Assembly (NCBI RefSeq): GCF_027497215.1
Contig: NZ_CP114904.1
Location: 6,850,501-6,914,500, forward strand
Direction: 5' to 3'
Length of the DNA stretch: 64,000 nucleotides
Origin: Micromonospora sp. WMMD812
Lineage (GTDB): Bacteria; Actinomycetota; Actinomycetes; Mycobacteriales; Micromonosporaceae
The translations under genes and the position numbers were made by a program. Shown in pieces: positions 8,481 to 18,000 of this stretch. Under the pieces are notes generated by a model. The model was not told the origin of the DNA. It saw only the letters and a list, made by a program, of their open reading frames with translations, and ran no database searches. Position 1 is the stretch's first letter; each line of letters begins with the position of its first letter.

Positions 8481-9469
8481 CGCGCGTCCGCTCCTTCCCG
8501 GGTGCGGGCCCGCCGGTGCGGATCCGGCCGGGAGAACAGCGGCCGGATCACGCAGGTGCGGACGGTCGTGGTGAAGTTAGCGCCGGCTGTTGGCGCGGCC
8601 CGCCGTCGTCCCTTGCTGCTGGGTCGTGGGCACGAGCGCAACACGTCGCTGCGTCTGGCGGAGCACCGACAGACCCAACCACCGATGACCGGTTACGGAG
8701 CCGCTGTCCGGGAGCCGACAGCAGCAGCCGCTGGGTCACTTGGACGGCACCGGTGGCTGACGCCTCGGACTTCGCCGAAACCGGAGCAGGGTCGCATCTG
8801 CCAGTCGACGCGATCGTCGCCTTCGTTGATCATCCGACACTCGAACGCGCCGGAATCTGGCTGGGCAGCCAACGACGCAACCGGGACGCCGAAGACCTCC
8901 TGCGGCTGCCGCCACCACACCCGCACACGCAGTTCGCCACGATGCACGAACTGACCCGCGTCCTATGACCCCAGGGCCCGCTGCGTGAGGCGGCGGTCAT
9001 CCGACCCCGGGGGCAGTTCGGGAGCGTCCGGGACCGGCCAGCCTAAGCCCGGACTGGTCACGACGCGAATCGCTTGGCGATCTTCGGCTACCAACTCGAG
9101 GGTGGTCTCCTTCAGCGGCAGCCGGTGTGCCTCAGCGAGTCGGCGCTGGTAGCCCTACCTGCGCGTATGCCCTCGACGGTCGAGCTTTCCCGTACTGTGC
9201 CTAACCACAGGAGGCCCGCTTCGGACCCGAGTTGGACCTCGGGCCTGGCGCTGCAAGATCGTCGTCGGATTCGTGTCGGCGAGTTACGAACCACGGCGCT
9301 GTGAGGTCCAGGGCTGCTCCGCTCGCCGTCGGATGGCAAGCTCGTGTCTCGTGATCGATGGTTTCGCTAAGGACTATCCGCGCGGCGGGCTCAGGTCGAT
9401 ACGTCAGGTGCTGATCTGGACGCTCGGTGGGGACGCCGTGAGAAATCCGGATCTCGTGAAGGTTCGCTC
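8481..9469. other. Degenerate ~1-kb stretch without an intact gene
   Basis: Nearly 1 kb between the MFS gene and mraY. On the plus strand the frame ending at 8968 becomes protein-like from about 8755 (ADASDFAETG, then PTLERAGIWLG), without a credible start. On the minus strand an open frame without a start ends at 8963 (separate entry). The rest shows no recognisable gene, RNA or repeat. It looks like decayed coding DNA. Confidence 0.35.
8963..9157 (-). pseudogene. C-terminal remnant of an unidentified protein
   Basis: Minus-strand frame opened by a TAG near 9160 and ending with TAG at 8963. It has no ATG or GTG start but reads with normal actinobacterial bias: RRLAEAHRLPL, KETTLELVAEDRQ, then VVTSPGLGWPVPDAPELP. 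I do not recognise the family. Lack of a start and the empty surroundings suggest a truncated gene. Its stop overlaps by 3 bases a plus-strand frame that also looks like a remnant. Confidence 0.3.
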
Positions 9470-10573
9470 GTGAGGGCGGTCATCGTCGCGGCCGCGGTCG
9501 CGTTCATCATCTCCCTGTTCGGCACGCCGGTGGCGATTCGCGTCTTCACCGCGCTCAAGGCCGGCCAGCCGATCCGATCCATCGGGCTCGCCAGCAACCA
9601 GGGCAAGAAGGGCACGCCCACGATGGGCGGCGTCGTCTTCATCGTGGCGACCGTCTTCGCCTACGTCGCCGGGCATATCGCCCTGACCACCCTGCCCGAG
9701 CGGCAGATCGCGCAGGAGGGGCCGACCATGACGGCCCTGGTGCTGCTCGGGCTGTTCGTCTTCTGCGGCGCGGTCGGCTTCTTCGACGACTTCCTCAAGG
9801 TGCGCCGGCGCAACTCCGACGGACTGTCCGCCAAGGGCAAGCTGCTCGGCCAGGCGATCGTCGGCGGCGGGTTCGGCGTCGCCGCGCTCTACGGGCCGAG
9901 CACCAACGGCCAGACCGTGGCCAGCGAGCACATCTCGCTCATCCGCGACATCAGTTGGCTGAACGTCGGCAAGGTCGGCGCGGTGATCGTGATCGTCTTC
10001 GTGATCATGGCGATGTCGAACGGCGTGAACCTCACCGACGGCCTCGACGGCCTGGCCACCGGCGCGTCGATCCTGGTGCTCGGCGCGTACGCGCTGATCG
10101 GCTTCTGGCAGTACCGGCATTGGTGCGCCGACGACGCGTACGCCCGCGTGAACGACTACTGCTACCAGGTCCGGGATCCCCTGGAGATCGCCATGATCGC
10201 GGCGGCGGCGGCCGCCGCCTGCGTGGGCTTCCTGTGGTGGAACACGTCCCCGGCGCGGATCTTCATGGGTGACGTGGGCTCGCTCGGGCTCGGCGCCCTG
10301 ATCGGCGGGCTCGCGGTAGCAACCCACACGACGCTGCTTTCGGTCATGATCGGCGGGCTCTTCGTCATCATCACGACGACCTGGGTGATCCAGATCGTCT
10401 CGTTCCGGACCACCGGTAGACGTGTCTTCCGGATGGTGCCGTTGCACCACCACTTCGAGTTGGCCGGCTGGAGCGAGGTCAATATCGTGGTCCGGTTCTG
10501 GATCGTGGCCGGCGTCTGCGTGGCGGTCGGCCTGGGCCTGTTCTACTCGGATTTCTTGGCGGTCGTTGGGTGA
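9470..10573 (+). CDS. mraY: Phospho-MurNAc-pentapeptide transferase, solitary copy
   Basis: Integral membrane enzyme that transfers phospho-MurNAc-pentapeptide from UDP to undecaprenyl phosphate, forming lipid I for peptidoglycan. 367 residues. Catalytic signatures are intact: FFDDFLK with D106-D107, NLTDGLDG at 187-194, and LHHHFE with H326-H328; about ten membrane segments; KKGTPTMGG near residue 45. It carries the long periplasmic loop with RHWCADD seen in actinobacterial enzymes. The GTG at 9470 follows GAAGG. Normally mraY sits in the dcw cluster between murF and murD; here no cell-wall gene is nearby, so this is probably an additional copy. A second copy could protect against MraY-directed nucleoside antibiotics or serve a specialised wall; neither is shown by the sequence. 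Confidence 0.93.
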   Translation: MRAVIVAAAVAFIISLFGTPVAIRVFTALKAGQPIRSIGLASNQGKKGTPTMGGVVFIVATVFAYVAGHIALTTLPERQIAQEGPTMTALVLLGLFVFCGAVGFFDDFLKVRRRNSDGLSAKGKLLGQAIVGGGFGVAALYGPSTNGQTVASEHISLIRDISWLNVGKVGAVIVIVFVIMAMSNGVNLTDGLDGLATGASILVLGAYALIGFWQYRHWCADDAYARVNDYCYQVRDPLEIAMIAAAAAAACVGFLWWNTSPARIFMGDVGSLGLGALIGGLAVATHTTLLSVMIGGLFVIITTTWVIQIVSFRTTGRRVFRMVPLHHHFELAGWSEVNIVVRFWIVAGVCVAVGLGLFYSDFLAVVG

Positions 10574-10809
10574 AAACCACGCGACAAGCCTGTGTTGTGC
10601 CACGGTGATCTGCCGGGCAACTGGTTCCCCACCGGGGTGCCAGCGTCTGGCAGCAGCATTGCCTAAGCCGGTCGTGGCCAGACCCCTCGGTCACTGTGTC
10701 AGCAAGAGGTCTGCCGTCATCCATCACGTCGTACCGAAGAACTTGCGCCGGGCGATGGTGACGAGCCGGCAGTCCCTCACCTGTTGCCGGGCTCGGGGAT
10801 GATCAGCGG

Positions 10810-11157
10810 GTGGTTGACATGGAGTTCATCGCTCGCGGGGGCGTCGCCTACGTCGATGCTGGAGTGCGGTCGTGGGGGTCGGGTTTCAAGGTTCACCGGA
10901 GCGTCACGTGGCCCTTCGCGCGGCTTCGCGTGGGCGCGATCCATGTCACGGTCTCGTCGCTGTTCGGCGAGTTCCGCGTGACTCGGACGAACGGCGTGCG
11001 GATCTCTCGGTTCGGCCGTATCCCTGTGCTGGCCGACGGCGTCAAGTTCGTTCGAGATGGTCAGGATGAGGCTGTGATCTTCTGGGCGGTCCGCGCTGGC
11101 AGGGTGTTGGACGAGTTGGAACGCCGAGGCTGGCCAGTGAGCCGCCGTGCTGGGTGA
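10810..11157 (+). CDS. Conserved small protein of unknown function
   Basis: 115 residues, no signal peptide or membrane segment. The protein is rich in alternating beta-strand patterns (AYVDAGVRSWG, VTVSSLFGEFRVTR, ISRFGRIPVLADG), suggesting a compact beta fold, and ends with a helix RVLDELERRGW. I do not recognise a named family. Start GTG 10810 or ATG 10819. Its end overlaps the start of the zinc-ribbon gene by 11 bases, so the two are probably co-translated. Confidence 0.55.
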   Translation: MVDMEFIARGGVAYVDAGVRSWGSGFKVHRSVTWPFARLRVGAIHVTVSSLFGEFRVTRTNGVRISRFGRIPVLADGVKFVRDGQDEAVIFWAVRAGRVLDELERRGWPVSRRAG

Positions 11158-11518
11158 GCGCGGGCGCGAGCATGCGCGCGACGGGCAGGATCGGTTCCGC
11201 GATCCGTTGGTCAGTTTGTATGAGCTCGCGGCCGAGGACATCTACGTCGTCTGTCCGCGCTGCGGGCATCTGGCGGTCAATGCTCCGCGGCCAACGAGCG
11301 ACAGCCGGGTGCCCTCATGGCCCCGTCGGCTCACGTGCACGTGGTGCGCGTATTCGGCGTCCTGGTCCCCAGAAGGATCTCAGGGCTCGTGTTGGGTTGG
11401 TCCAGTCGATCCGTTCTTCCGCCTGTCCTCGTGGCTGAGAGCCCAGTGCTGCGGTGGGCAGACGCTCTGGGCGTTCGACCGCACCCACCTCGACCTCTTG
11501 CAGGCATACGTCGGCTAA
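11147..11518 (+). CDS. Zinc-ribbon protein, probably C-terminally truncated
   Basis: 123 residues with two C-x2-C pairs in ribbon arrangement (CPRCGH near residue 36 and CTWCAY near residue 64), then a second conserved block PVDPFFRLSSWL and CCGGQTLWAFDRTHLDLL. I recall actinobacterial proteins of this build that continue for several dozen residues after the last block, whereas this one stops at LLQAYVG; this suggests loss of the C-terminus, from memory only. The GTG at 11147 lies inside the end of the preceding gene, which implies translational coupling. Function unknown. Confidence 0.55.
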   Translation: MLGERGREHARDGQDRFRDPLVSLYELAAEDIYVVCPRCGHLAVNAPRPTSDSRVPSWPRRLTCTWCAYSASWSPEGSQGSCWVGPVDPFFRLSSWLRAQCCGGQTLWAFDRTHLDLLQAYVG

Positions 11519-11882
11519 GGGGTCGATCCCACGGCGGCGGCGACGAGGTGTGGAGACATCAACCGCTGACTTTTCATCTGTCGACGTCAAGTTTTGCGCG
11601 GCGTGACAGAAGTTAGGCATCGGAGTCTATTTCTTTCCGCTGGATCAGCGGTTAACGTGAATCGAGCCGCGGACCGGCGACCGCGGGTCACGCACTGCGC
11701 GCCCCAGCTCGTGCGCTGCGCGCGCAGCCGACGCCGAGGCCCCCGCCACGGCGTCCCGTGTCCACTGGGCAAACCGGCCGATCCAGACAACACCCAGACC
11801 GGGCTCCGAACCGGACGGTCGGCCCACCGGATGGAATTGAAACGATACAACCGAGCGGCTCCCGCCGCTGGAGAGGACGAAC
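11519..11882. other. Intergenic region before the isomerase-like gene
   Basis: About 360 bases. The first half is locally less GC-rich (around 11570-11660) and could hold promoters; I see no gene, hairpin or repeat I can support. Confidence 0.35.
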
Positions 11883-12992
11883 ATGTCCACCACCGAACCG
11901 GTCACACCGAAGGATCCCGCGCTGCGCCGGCAACTCACCCGTCGTGGCATCCTCGCCGCCTCGGCAGGCGCAGCGGCTGCACTCGGCGCCGTCGGCATGA
12001 ACGTGCTCCAGACCGACCAGCCCGCGATCGCCCACGGCCAACTGCGGGCCGAACCCCTGATCCCGGCCCGCAACCGCGGCATCATCCTCTACAGCGTCCG
12101 CGACCGCATCACCGCCGCCCCGGACGACAGCGGCGTCCCGTACGGCTTCGAGCGGGTCCTCGCCCGCGTCGCCGAGCTCGGCTACAAGGAGGTCGAGTTC
12201 GCCGGTTACAGCCAGCACACCTCCATCCTCGGCCGGCAGATCACCCCCGCCGAGATCCGCAAGATCCTCGACGACAACGGACTGGTCGCCAACGGCTGTC
12301 ACGTCGGGATCAACCCGGCCACGTTCGAGGAGCAGATGGACATCGCCGAAACGCTCGGCATGAAGAACATCGGCACCGGCAGTGACCCCACCAACTCCAG
12401 CTACACCTCCGACTGGGACGCCGCCGCCGACGTCTGGAACGACCTCGGCCGTCAGGCACGCAAGCGTGGACTGCGGCTGTACACCCACAACCACGACGCC
12501 GCCTACTCCTTCCTCCTGGACTCGGGTCCGCTGGACGCCAACGGCCGCCCCACCCGCTCGTCCGGCACCCGCCGACTGGAGTACTTCTTCCGGAAGACCG
12601 ACCCGCGCTACGTCTTCTTCGAACTGGACATCTACTGGGCGTACGTGGCCCGGTTCAAGCACCAGAGGTACGTCGACCAGCACGGCCGCGAGCGCACCGA
12701 CCTCTTCGATCCGATTCTCACCGTCGTCTCGCAGAGCAAGCGGTTCCCGCTCTTCCACGCCAAGGACGGCAACCGCAACAGCGCCCTGACCAACGGCCAC
12801 GAGATGGTGCCCTTCGGCGAGGGCGACATCAACTTCCAGCAGTTCTTCCAGACCATCGGCGACGCGGACTTCCGCCACGCCAACTGGGAACAGGACAACG
12901 CCCCGGGCGGCACCACCAACCCTGCCCAGTCGCTGGACTTCGCAGCGCTCAGCTACACCAACATGTCCGAGCTGACGATCTACCGCCGGTGA
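11883..12992 (+). CDS. TAT-exported sugar phosphate isomerase/epimerase-like protein
   Basis: 369-residue AP-endonuclease-2/xylose-isomerase-like TIM-barrel protein. The N-terminus has a twin-arginine signal (TRRGILAAS, R20-R21) followed by an Ala-rich hydrophobic stretch, so it is probably secreted folded. Barrel features: the first strand IILYSVRDRI, ELGYKEVEFAGY, NGCHVGI, LYTHNHDAAY and ELDIYWA, which hold the usual metal-ligand His, Glu and Asp positions, and FPLFHAKDG near the end. The ATG at 11883 follows GGAGAGGA. Secreted homologues occur near glycan-degradation genes, but none is adjacent here; substrate unknown. A hairpin terminator follows. Confidence 0.85.
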   Translation: MSTTEPVTPKDPALRRQLTRRGILAASAGAAAALGAVGMNVLQTDQPAIAHGQLRAEPLIPARNRGIILYSVRDRITAAPDDSGVPYGFERVLARVAELGYKEVEFAGYSQHTSILGRQITPAEIRKILDDNGLVANGCHVGINPATFEEQMDIAETLGMKNIGTGSDPTNSSYTSDWDAAADVWNDLGRQARKRGLRLYTHNHDAAYSFLLDSGPLDANGRPTRSSGTRRLEYFFRKTDPRYVFFELDIYWAYVARFKHQRYVDQHGRERTDLFDPILTVVSQSKRFPLFHAKDGNRNSALTNGHEMVPFGEGDINFQQFFQTIGDADFRHANWEQDNAPGGTTNPAQSLDFAALSYTNMSELTIYRR

Positions 12993-12995
12993 CCA

Positions 12996-13029
12996 CCGGG
13001 CCGGTCGCGGCGGCGCGCGTCCGGCCCGG
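12996..13029 (+). terminator. Hairpin terminator after the isomerase-like gene
   Basis: Inverted arms CCGGGCCGG (12996-13004) and CCGGCCCGG (13021-13029), 9 bp perfect, loop 16 nt, starting 4 nt after the stop codon. No T-run follows, as is usual in high-GC actinobacteria. Confidence 0.55.
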
Positions 13030-13101
13030 CACACCCTCAACCGGGCAGCCGCCCAAGCCGCCGAGCTGGCACGCGGGCCGGGCGTCCTCCTTGTCAACGT
13101 G

Positions 13102-13225
13102 AGTGACACGTCCTGTCCGCCGTCCGTCGGCGCGGGCGTTCGTGGCGGATCTTCCACGGCCCATACAAGGTCGGGCAGGTCGCGCCACGGAGCACCCGTC
13201 CGCGGATGGTGCAGGCTCCCGTTGC
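13102..13225 (-). mobile_element. Remnant of an IS5/IS4-type transposase N-terminus
   Basis: Read on the minus strand, one frame gives HHPRTGAPWRDLPD and the next frame gives YGPWKIRHERPRRR. Joined by a one-base shift, they match the start of IS5-family (DUF4096) transposases, where RTG-x-x-WRDLP is followed by FGPW-x-x-VY-x-R-x-x-RW. Only about 40 codons remain and no further transposase is visible, so this is a dead fragment marking an old insertion between the isomerase-like gene and the YcaQ-like gene. Confidence 0.6.
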
Positions 13226-13374
13226 TGACCGGACGGCGACCGCGCCGGCGCCCCCGCGCCCACCCGGGTGTTGCCGACCGAGGTCGGAGGGGACTGTCCG
13301 GGTACGTGAGACAGAGCCTGGGCTCGGACACTGCCCGGACGTCATGTGCCCCCGCCACCGGTCAACCTCGGCGC

Positions 13375-13380
13375 TAAGGT
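13375..13380 (+). promoter_or_regulatory. -10 box (TAAGGT) for a leaderless mRNA
   Basis: TAAGGT ends 7 nt before the ATG at 13388 with no ribosome-binding site between. In actinobacteria TAnnnT at this distance puts the transcription start on the start codon. Confidence 0.5.
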
Positions 13381-13387
13381 CGGCGGC

Positions 13388-14473
13388 ATGGTCGTCCACC
13401 GTCTCACCAAGGACGAGGCCCGCCGGATCGCGGTCCACGCGCAGCTGCTCGACGCGCCGCGCCCGACCGACCTCGTCGACATCGTCGACCGCCTCACGCT
13501 CCTGCAGATCGACCCCACCGCGATCATCGCACCGAGCGCCGACCTCGTCCTGTGGAGCCGGCTCGGCTCGACCTACGACCCCGCCGACCTGACCAAAGCC
13601 ATCGAGTGCGACCGTACCCTCGTCGAGACCGTCGCCTACATCCGGTCCCCGCGAGACGTACCGGCCGTGATCGCCGAGGTCCGCGACGCGTCGACGTACG
13701 CCTTCACCGCATCGTGGCTCGAGACGAACGAGCCCTTCCGCCGCGACATCCTCGCCCTGCTCGGCAAGGAGGGTCCGCTGCTCTCGCGCGACATCCCCGA
13801 CACGAGCGTCGCGCCGTGGCCGTCGTCGGGCTGGACCAACAACCGCAACGTCACGAAGATGCTCGAGTCCCTCGCCCTTCGCGGGCACGTCGCGATCTCA
13901 GGACGCAAGGGCCGTCAGCGCTACTGGGACCTCCCCGAGCGTGTATACCCCGCCGGCCTGCCCATCCTCGACCTCGACGCCGCCGTGCAACACCGCAACG
14001 AACGCCGGCTCGCGGCGCTCGGCATCGCCCGCTCCAGCGGTCCCCAGATGCCGGGCGAGCCGCCGTATGTGGGCGACGCCGGTGAGGAGGCGTACGTCAC
14101 GGGCATTCCGGGCTCCTGGCGCGTCCACCCGGCGTACGTCGGTCTGCCGTTCGAGGGGCGCACGGCGCTACTCTCGCCATTCGACCGGCTCATCCACGAT
14201 CGCGTCCGCGCCGCGCAGCTTTTCGACTTCGAGTACCTCCTCGAGATGTACAAGCCCAAGGACAAGCGCCGCTGGGGCTACTTCGCCCTCCCCGTCCTCC
14301 ACGGCGATCGACTCGTCGGCAAGCTCGACGCGACCGCCGACCGCAAGGCCGGCACGCTCGTGATCAACGCCATCCACGAGGACGTCCACTTCACCGAGGC
14401 CATGACCGCCGCGGTCCGTGCCGAGATCGACGAACTCGCCGCGTGGCTCGGCCTCGAGGTCACCGGCGTTTGA
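13388..14473 (+). CDS. Winged-helix DNA-binding protein, YcaQ/AlkX-like (HTH_42)
   Basis: 361-residue protein of the HTH_42 family (Pfam winged helix DNA-binding, once DUF1006), which includes the DNA glycosylases AlkZ and YcaQ/AlkX acting on interstrand crosslinks and bulky lesions. Near the N-terminus LLQID places Gln40 and Asp42 as the Q-x-D pair typical of the YcaQ branch; LVLWSRLGS and TLVETVAY follow as in the family. The usual RAHH after the Q-x-D segment is replaced by PSAD, so glycosylase activity is uncertain. Start ATG 13388: TAAGGT lies 7 nt upstream, fitting a leaderless transcript, and the upstream extension to 13346 is unlikely. Confidence 0.75.
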   Translation: MVVHRLTKDEARRIAVHAQLLDAPRPTDLVDIVDRLTLLQIDPTAIIAPSADLVLWSRLGSTYDPADLTKAIECDRTLVETVAYIRSPRDVPAVIAEVRDASTYAFTASWLETNEPFRRDILALLGKEGPLLSRDIPDTSVAPWPSSGWTNNRNVTKMLESLALRGHVAISGRKGRQRYWDLPERVYPAGLPILDLDAAVQHRNERRLAALGIARSSGPQMPGEPPYVGDAGEEAYVTGIPGSWRVHPAYVGLPFEGRTALLSPFDRLIHDRVRAAQLFDFEYLLEMYKPKDKRRWGYFALPVLHGDRLVGKLDATADRKAGTLVINAIHEDVHFTEAMTAAVRAEIDELAAWLGLEVTGV

Positions 14474-15062
14474 GCTCGGCCCGTCGGGCGGCATCCGCGG
14501 TTGAGCACTGTCACGAAGGGTTCGCAGCGCCAGTACGCTGCGCCGACCATGCCGGACCGCCGGCGCCGCCGGAATGACGGTCCCCGCCGGGCGGGCATGC
14601 CGTGGATGACATGCACCGCCCAGAACTCTGCTGTCAGGCCGATCGAACTGGCCACCCACCTGTCATGGCCTGACACGACCGGCCAGCGGCCGACGTCGCC
14701 GCGTCAGGCCGGCGTCAGAAGCGGATCCACGGCTGGGCGCGGTCGCGCTCGGTCCGGCGCGCCTGGGGCGGGCAGATGCCAGCCGCGCTCGCTGCCGTCA
14801 GCAGGCACCGTCGCCCGTTGTCCACCTGGCGACATGTCGCCGATGCGGCAGGCCGCAGCTAGTGATCTTTCCGTGAGCCCCGTCACAGACTTCGACCGGT
14901 CGATCTCTGGAGAGCGGCCAACGGGCCGCTGGCGTGACCCGCGCGGCACGTTGAAGGGGCACGGCGGACCGTTCGTTCCGGTGTGATCCACACGGGAGAT
15001 GAGCCTCCTGCCCCTTCGTCCAGCTCGGTCAACGGCGGGTCGTCTTGAGGGAGGCAGCACCG
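14474..15062. other. Intergenic region before the secreted subtilase
   Basis: About 590 bases with no gene I can support. A GAGGGAGG ribosome-binding site at 15047-15054 serves the following gene. A promoter for this large secreted protein probably lies here, but no motif stands out. Confidence 0.35.
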
Positions 15063-18000
15063 ATGTTAAGGCGTGCGTATACGCGGCGGCTGGCCAGATG
15101 TCTGGTCAGCGCCGGCACGGCGATAGCGATCGTCGCGACAGGATTGGCCACCACCGGCTCCGGCGCACAGGCGGCGGCCGGGGCAGGAGCGGGTGTTGCG
15201 TCCCCGGCGGACAAGATCCGCCCGGATCTGGCGAAGCGGTTCCAGGCGAAGAGCGAGGGCGACTTCTGGATCCACTTCAAGGACAGGGCGGACCTGCGCG
15301 CGGCCAGTGAGATCAAGGACTGGGCCAAGCGGGGCACCGCGGTCGCGGACGCGTTGAAGAAGACCGCCGCCGCGAGCCAGGCCAAGATCCGAGCCGAGCT
15401 CGATGGCACGGGCACGAGGTACCAGACCTACTGGGCGACCAACGCCATCAAGGTCAGCAGCGGCTCCCTGGCAATGGCCCAGAAGTTCGCCGCCCACGCC
15501 GAGGTCGAGGGCCTGTACGCCCCGATGGAGTACAAGGCGCCCGAGGTGACCGAGGGCACCAATGAGAAGACGGTGAACGCCCTCGAGTGGGGCATCGCCA
15601 ACATCAACGCCGACGACGTCTGGTCCCAGTACGGCGTCAAGGGCGCAGGCATCACGGTGGCGAACATCGACACCGGCGTTCAGTTCGACCACCCGGCGCT
15701 GGTGAACTCGTACCGTGGCAACAACGGCGACGGCACCTTCGACCACAACTACAACTGGTTCGACGCCGCGGGCCTCTGCGCCGCGATGCCGTGCGACAGC
15801 GACGGCCACGGCACGCACACGATGGGCACCATGGCCGGCGCCGACGGGGCGAACCAGATCGGCGTCGCACCGGACGTCAAGTGGATCGCGGCGAACGGCT
15901 GCTGCCCCAGCGAGGCCGCGCTGATCTCCTCCGGCCAATGGATGCTCGAGCCGACGGACGTCAACGGCCAGAACCCGGACGCCAGCAGGCGGCCCAACAT
16001 CATCAACAACTCGTGGGGAACCACGGGCCCCTCCAACGACCCGCTCATGGAGGACATCACCCTGGCCTGGGCCGCGTCGGGCATCTTCGGCGCCTGGTCC
16101 AACGGCAACAACGGCCCAGCCTGCGAGACCAGCGGCTCCCCGGGCAGCCGGACCAGCAACTACTCGACCGGCGCCTACGACATCAACAACAACATCGCCA
16201 GCTTCTCCTCCCGGGGCGCCGGTCAGGACGGCGAGATCAAGCCCAACCTGTCGGCTCCCGGTGTGAACGTGCGGTCGAGTGTTCCGGGCAGTGGCTACGC
16301 CAGCTTCAACGGCACCTCGATGGCGGCCCCGCACCTCGCGGGCGCGGTCGCGCTGCTGTGGTCGGCGGCACCGGCGCTGGTCGGTGACGTCAACGCGACC
16401 CGAGCGCTGCTGGAAAACTCGGCGGTCGACAAGGAAGACCTCCAGTGCGGTGGCACCGCGGACGACAACAACGTGTACGGCGAAGGCCGGCTGGACGCGC
16501 TGGCGTTGCTCAACTCCGCCCCGATCGGCGACACCGGCACCCTGGCCGGCACGGTCACGGACGGCGCCACCGGCACCCCCGTCCCCGGCGCCACGGTCAC
16601 CCTGACCGGCCCGCTGAGCCGCCAGCTCACGACCGGCACCAACGGGACGTACTCGGCGCTGCTGCGGGTCGGCGACTACCAGGTCGCCGCGGCGGCGTAC
16701 GGCTTCGAGAACAAGACGGTGACGGCGACGGTCACCAAGGGCGCGACGACGACGATCAACGTCGCGCTGACGGCGCTGCCGACCGTTACCGTCAGCGGAT
16801 CGGTCACCGACGGCTCCGGGCACGGCTGGCCGCTCTACGCGAAGGTCAGCGTCGAGGGCCCCTCGGGCGTGTCCGACTACACCACCCCCGCCAACGGCCG
16901 CTACAGCTTTCAGCTGCCGGCCGGGGCGACGTACAGCCTGAAGGTTGATCCGCAGTACCCGGGCTACGAGACCGTGACCAAGCAGGTCGTGGTCGGCTCG
17001 GGCAACGTCACCGCCAACGTCGCCGTGCCGGTGCAGGTCAACGCCTGTACGGCGGCACCCGGATATCGGTACGTCTCGGACGGTGAGTACGAGCCCTTCG
17101 ACGGCACCACCGTGCCGGCCGACTGGTCCGTGGTGGACCACCTGGGCGACGGGGACGTCTGGAAGTTCACCGACGACGGCAACTGGGGCAACCTGACCGG
17201 CGGCACCGGCAACTTCGCCGTGGTCGACAGCGACCACTACGGAGCCGGTGGGCAACAGGACACCTCACTCGTCAGCCCCGTGGTCAACCTGACCACCGTG
17301 ACGGCACCGGTGATCCGGTTCAATCAGGACTTCAACTGGGCGACCTCCGACCGGGCCGATGTCGACCTGAGCCTCGACGGCGGCACCACCTGGACCAACG
17401 TGCTCCGGCAGGTGACCGACGCCAGCGGGCCGCGGGTCACCGAGGTCCCGATCCCGCAGGCCGCGGGCAAGGCGGAGGTCCGGGTCCGATTCCACTACTA
17501 CGACGCCCACTTCGCATGGTGGTGGCAAGTCGACAACGTGCTGATCGGCAGCCAGGTCACCTGCCAGCCGATCGACGGGGGCCTGGTACTCGGCCACGTC
17601 CGTGACAAGAACGACAACGGCTACGTCAACGGCGCCACGGTCACCAGCGACGACCGGCCGGCGGAGAAGGCCACCACCGCGGCGACGCCCGACGACACCA
17701 ACCTGCCGGACGGCTTCTACTGGCTGTTCTCCTCGCTGACGGACACGCACACGTTCACCGCGAAGGCGGGCAACTACGTCAGCCAGAGCAAGCAGGTCGA
17801 CGTCCGGGCCGACCGGGCGACGGCGGCGAGCTTCCAGCTCGCGGCCGGCCGGCTGGCCGTGCAGCCCGCCGGCGTGACCGGCACGGTCCGGATGCCCACC
17901 GGCACGGTCAACAGGACCTTTACCGTGACCAACACCGGCGGGGCGCCCGTCGAGGTCAAGTTCGGTGAGCGCAACGACGGGTTCGAGCTTCTCCGGGCCG

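Noticed and set aside
15066..17255. A 729-codon minus-strand open frame opposite the first subtilase.
   Set aside because: Same reason: antisense shadow without start signal or domain.
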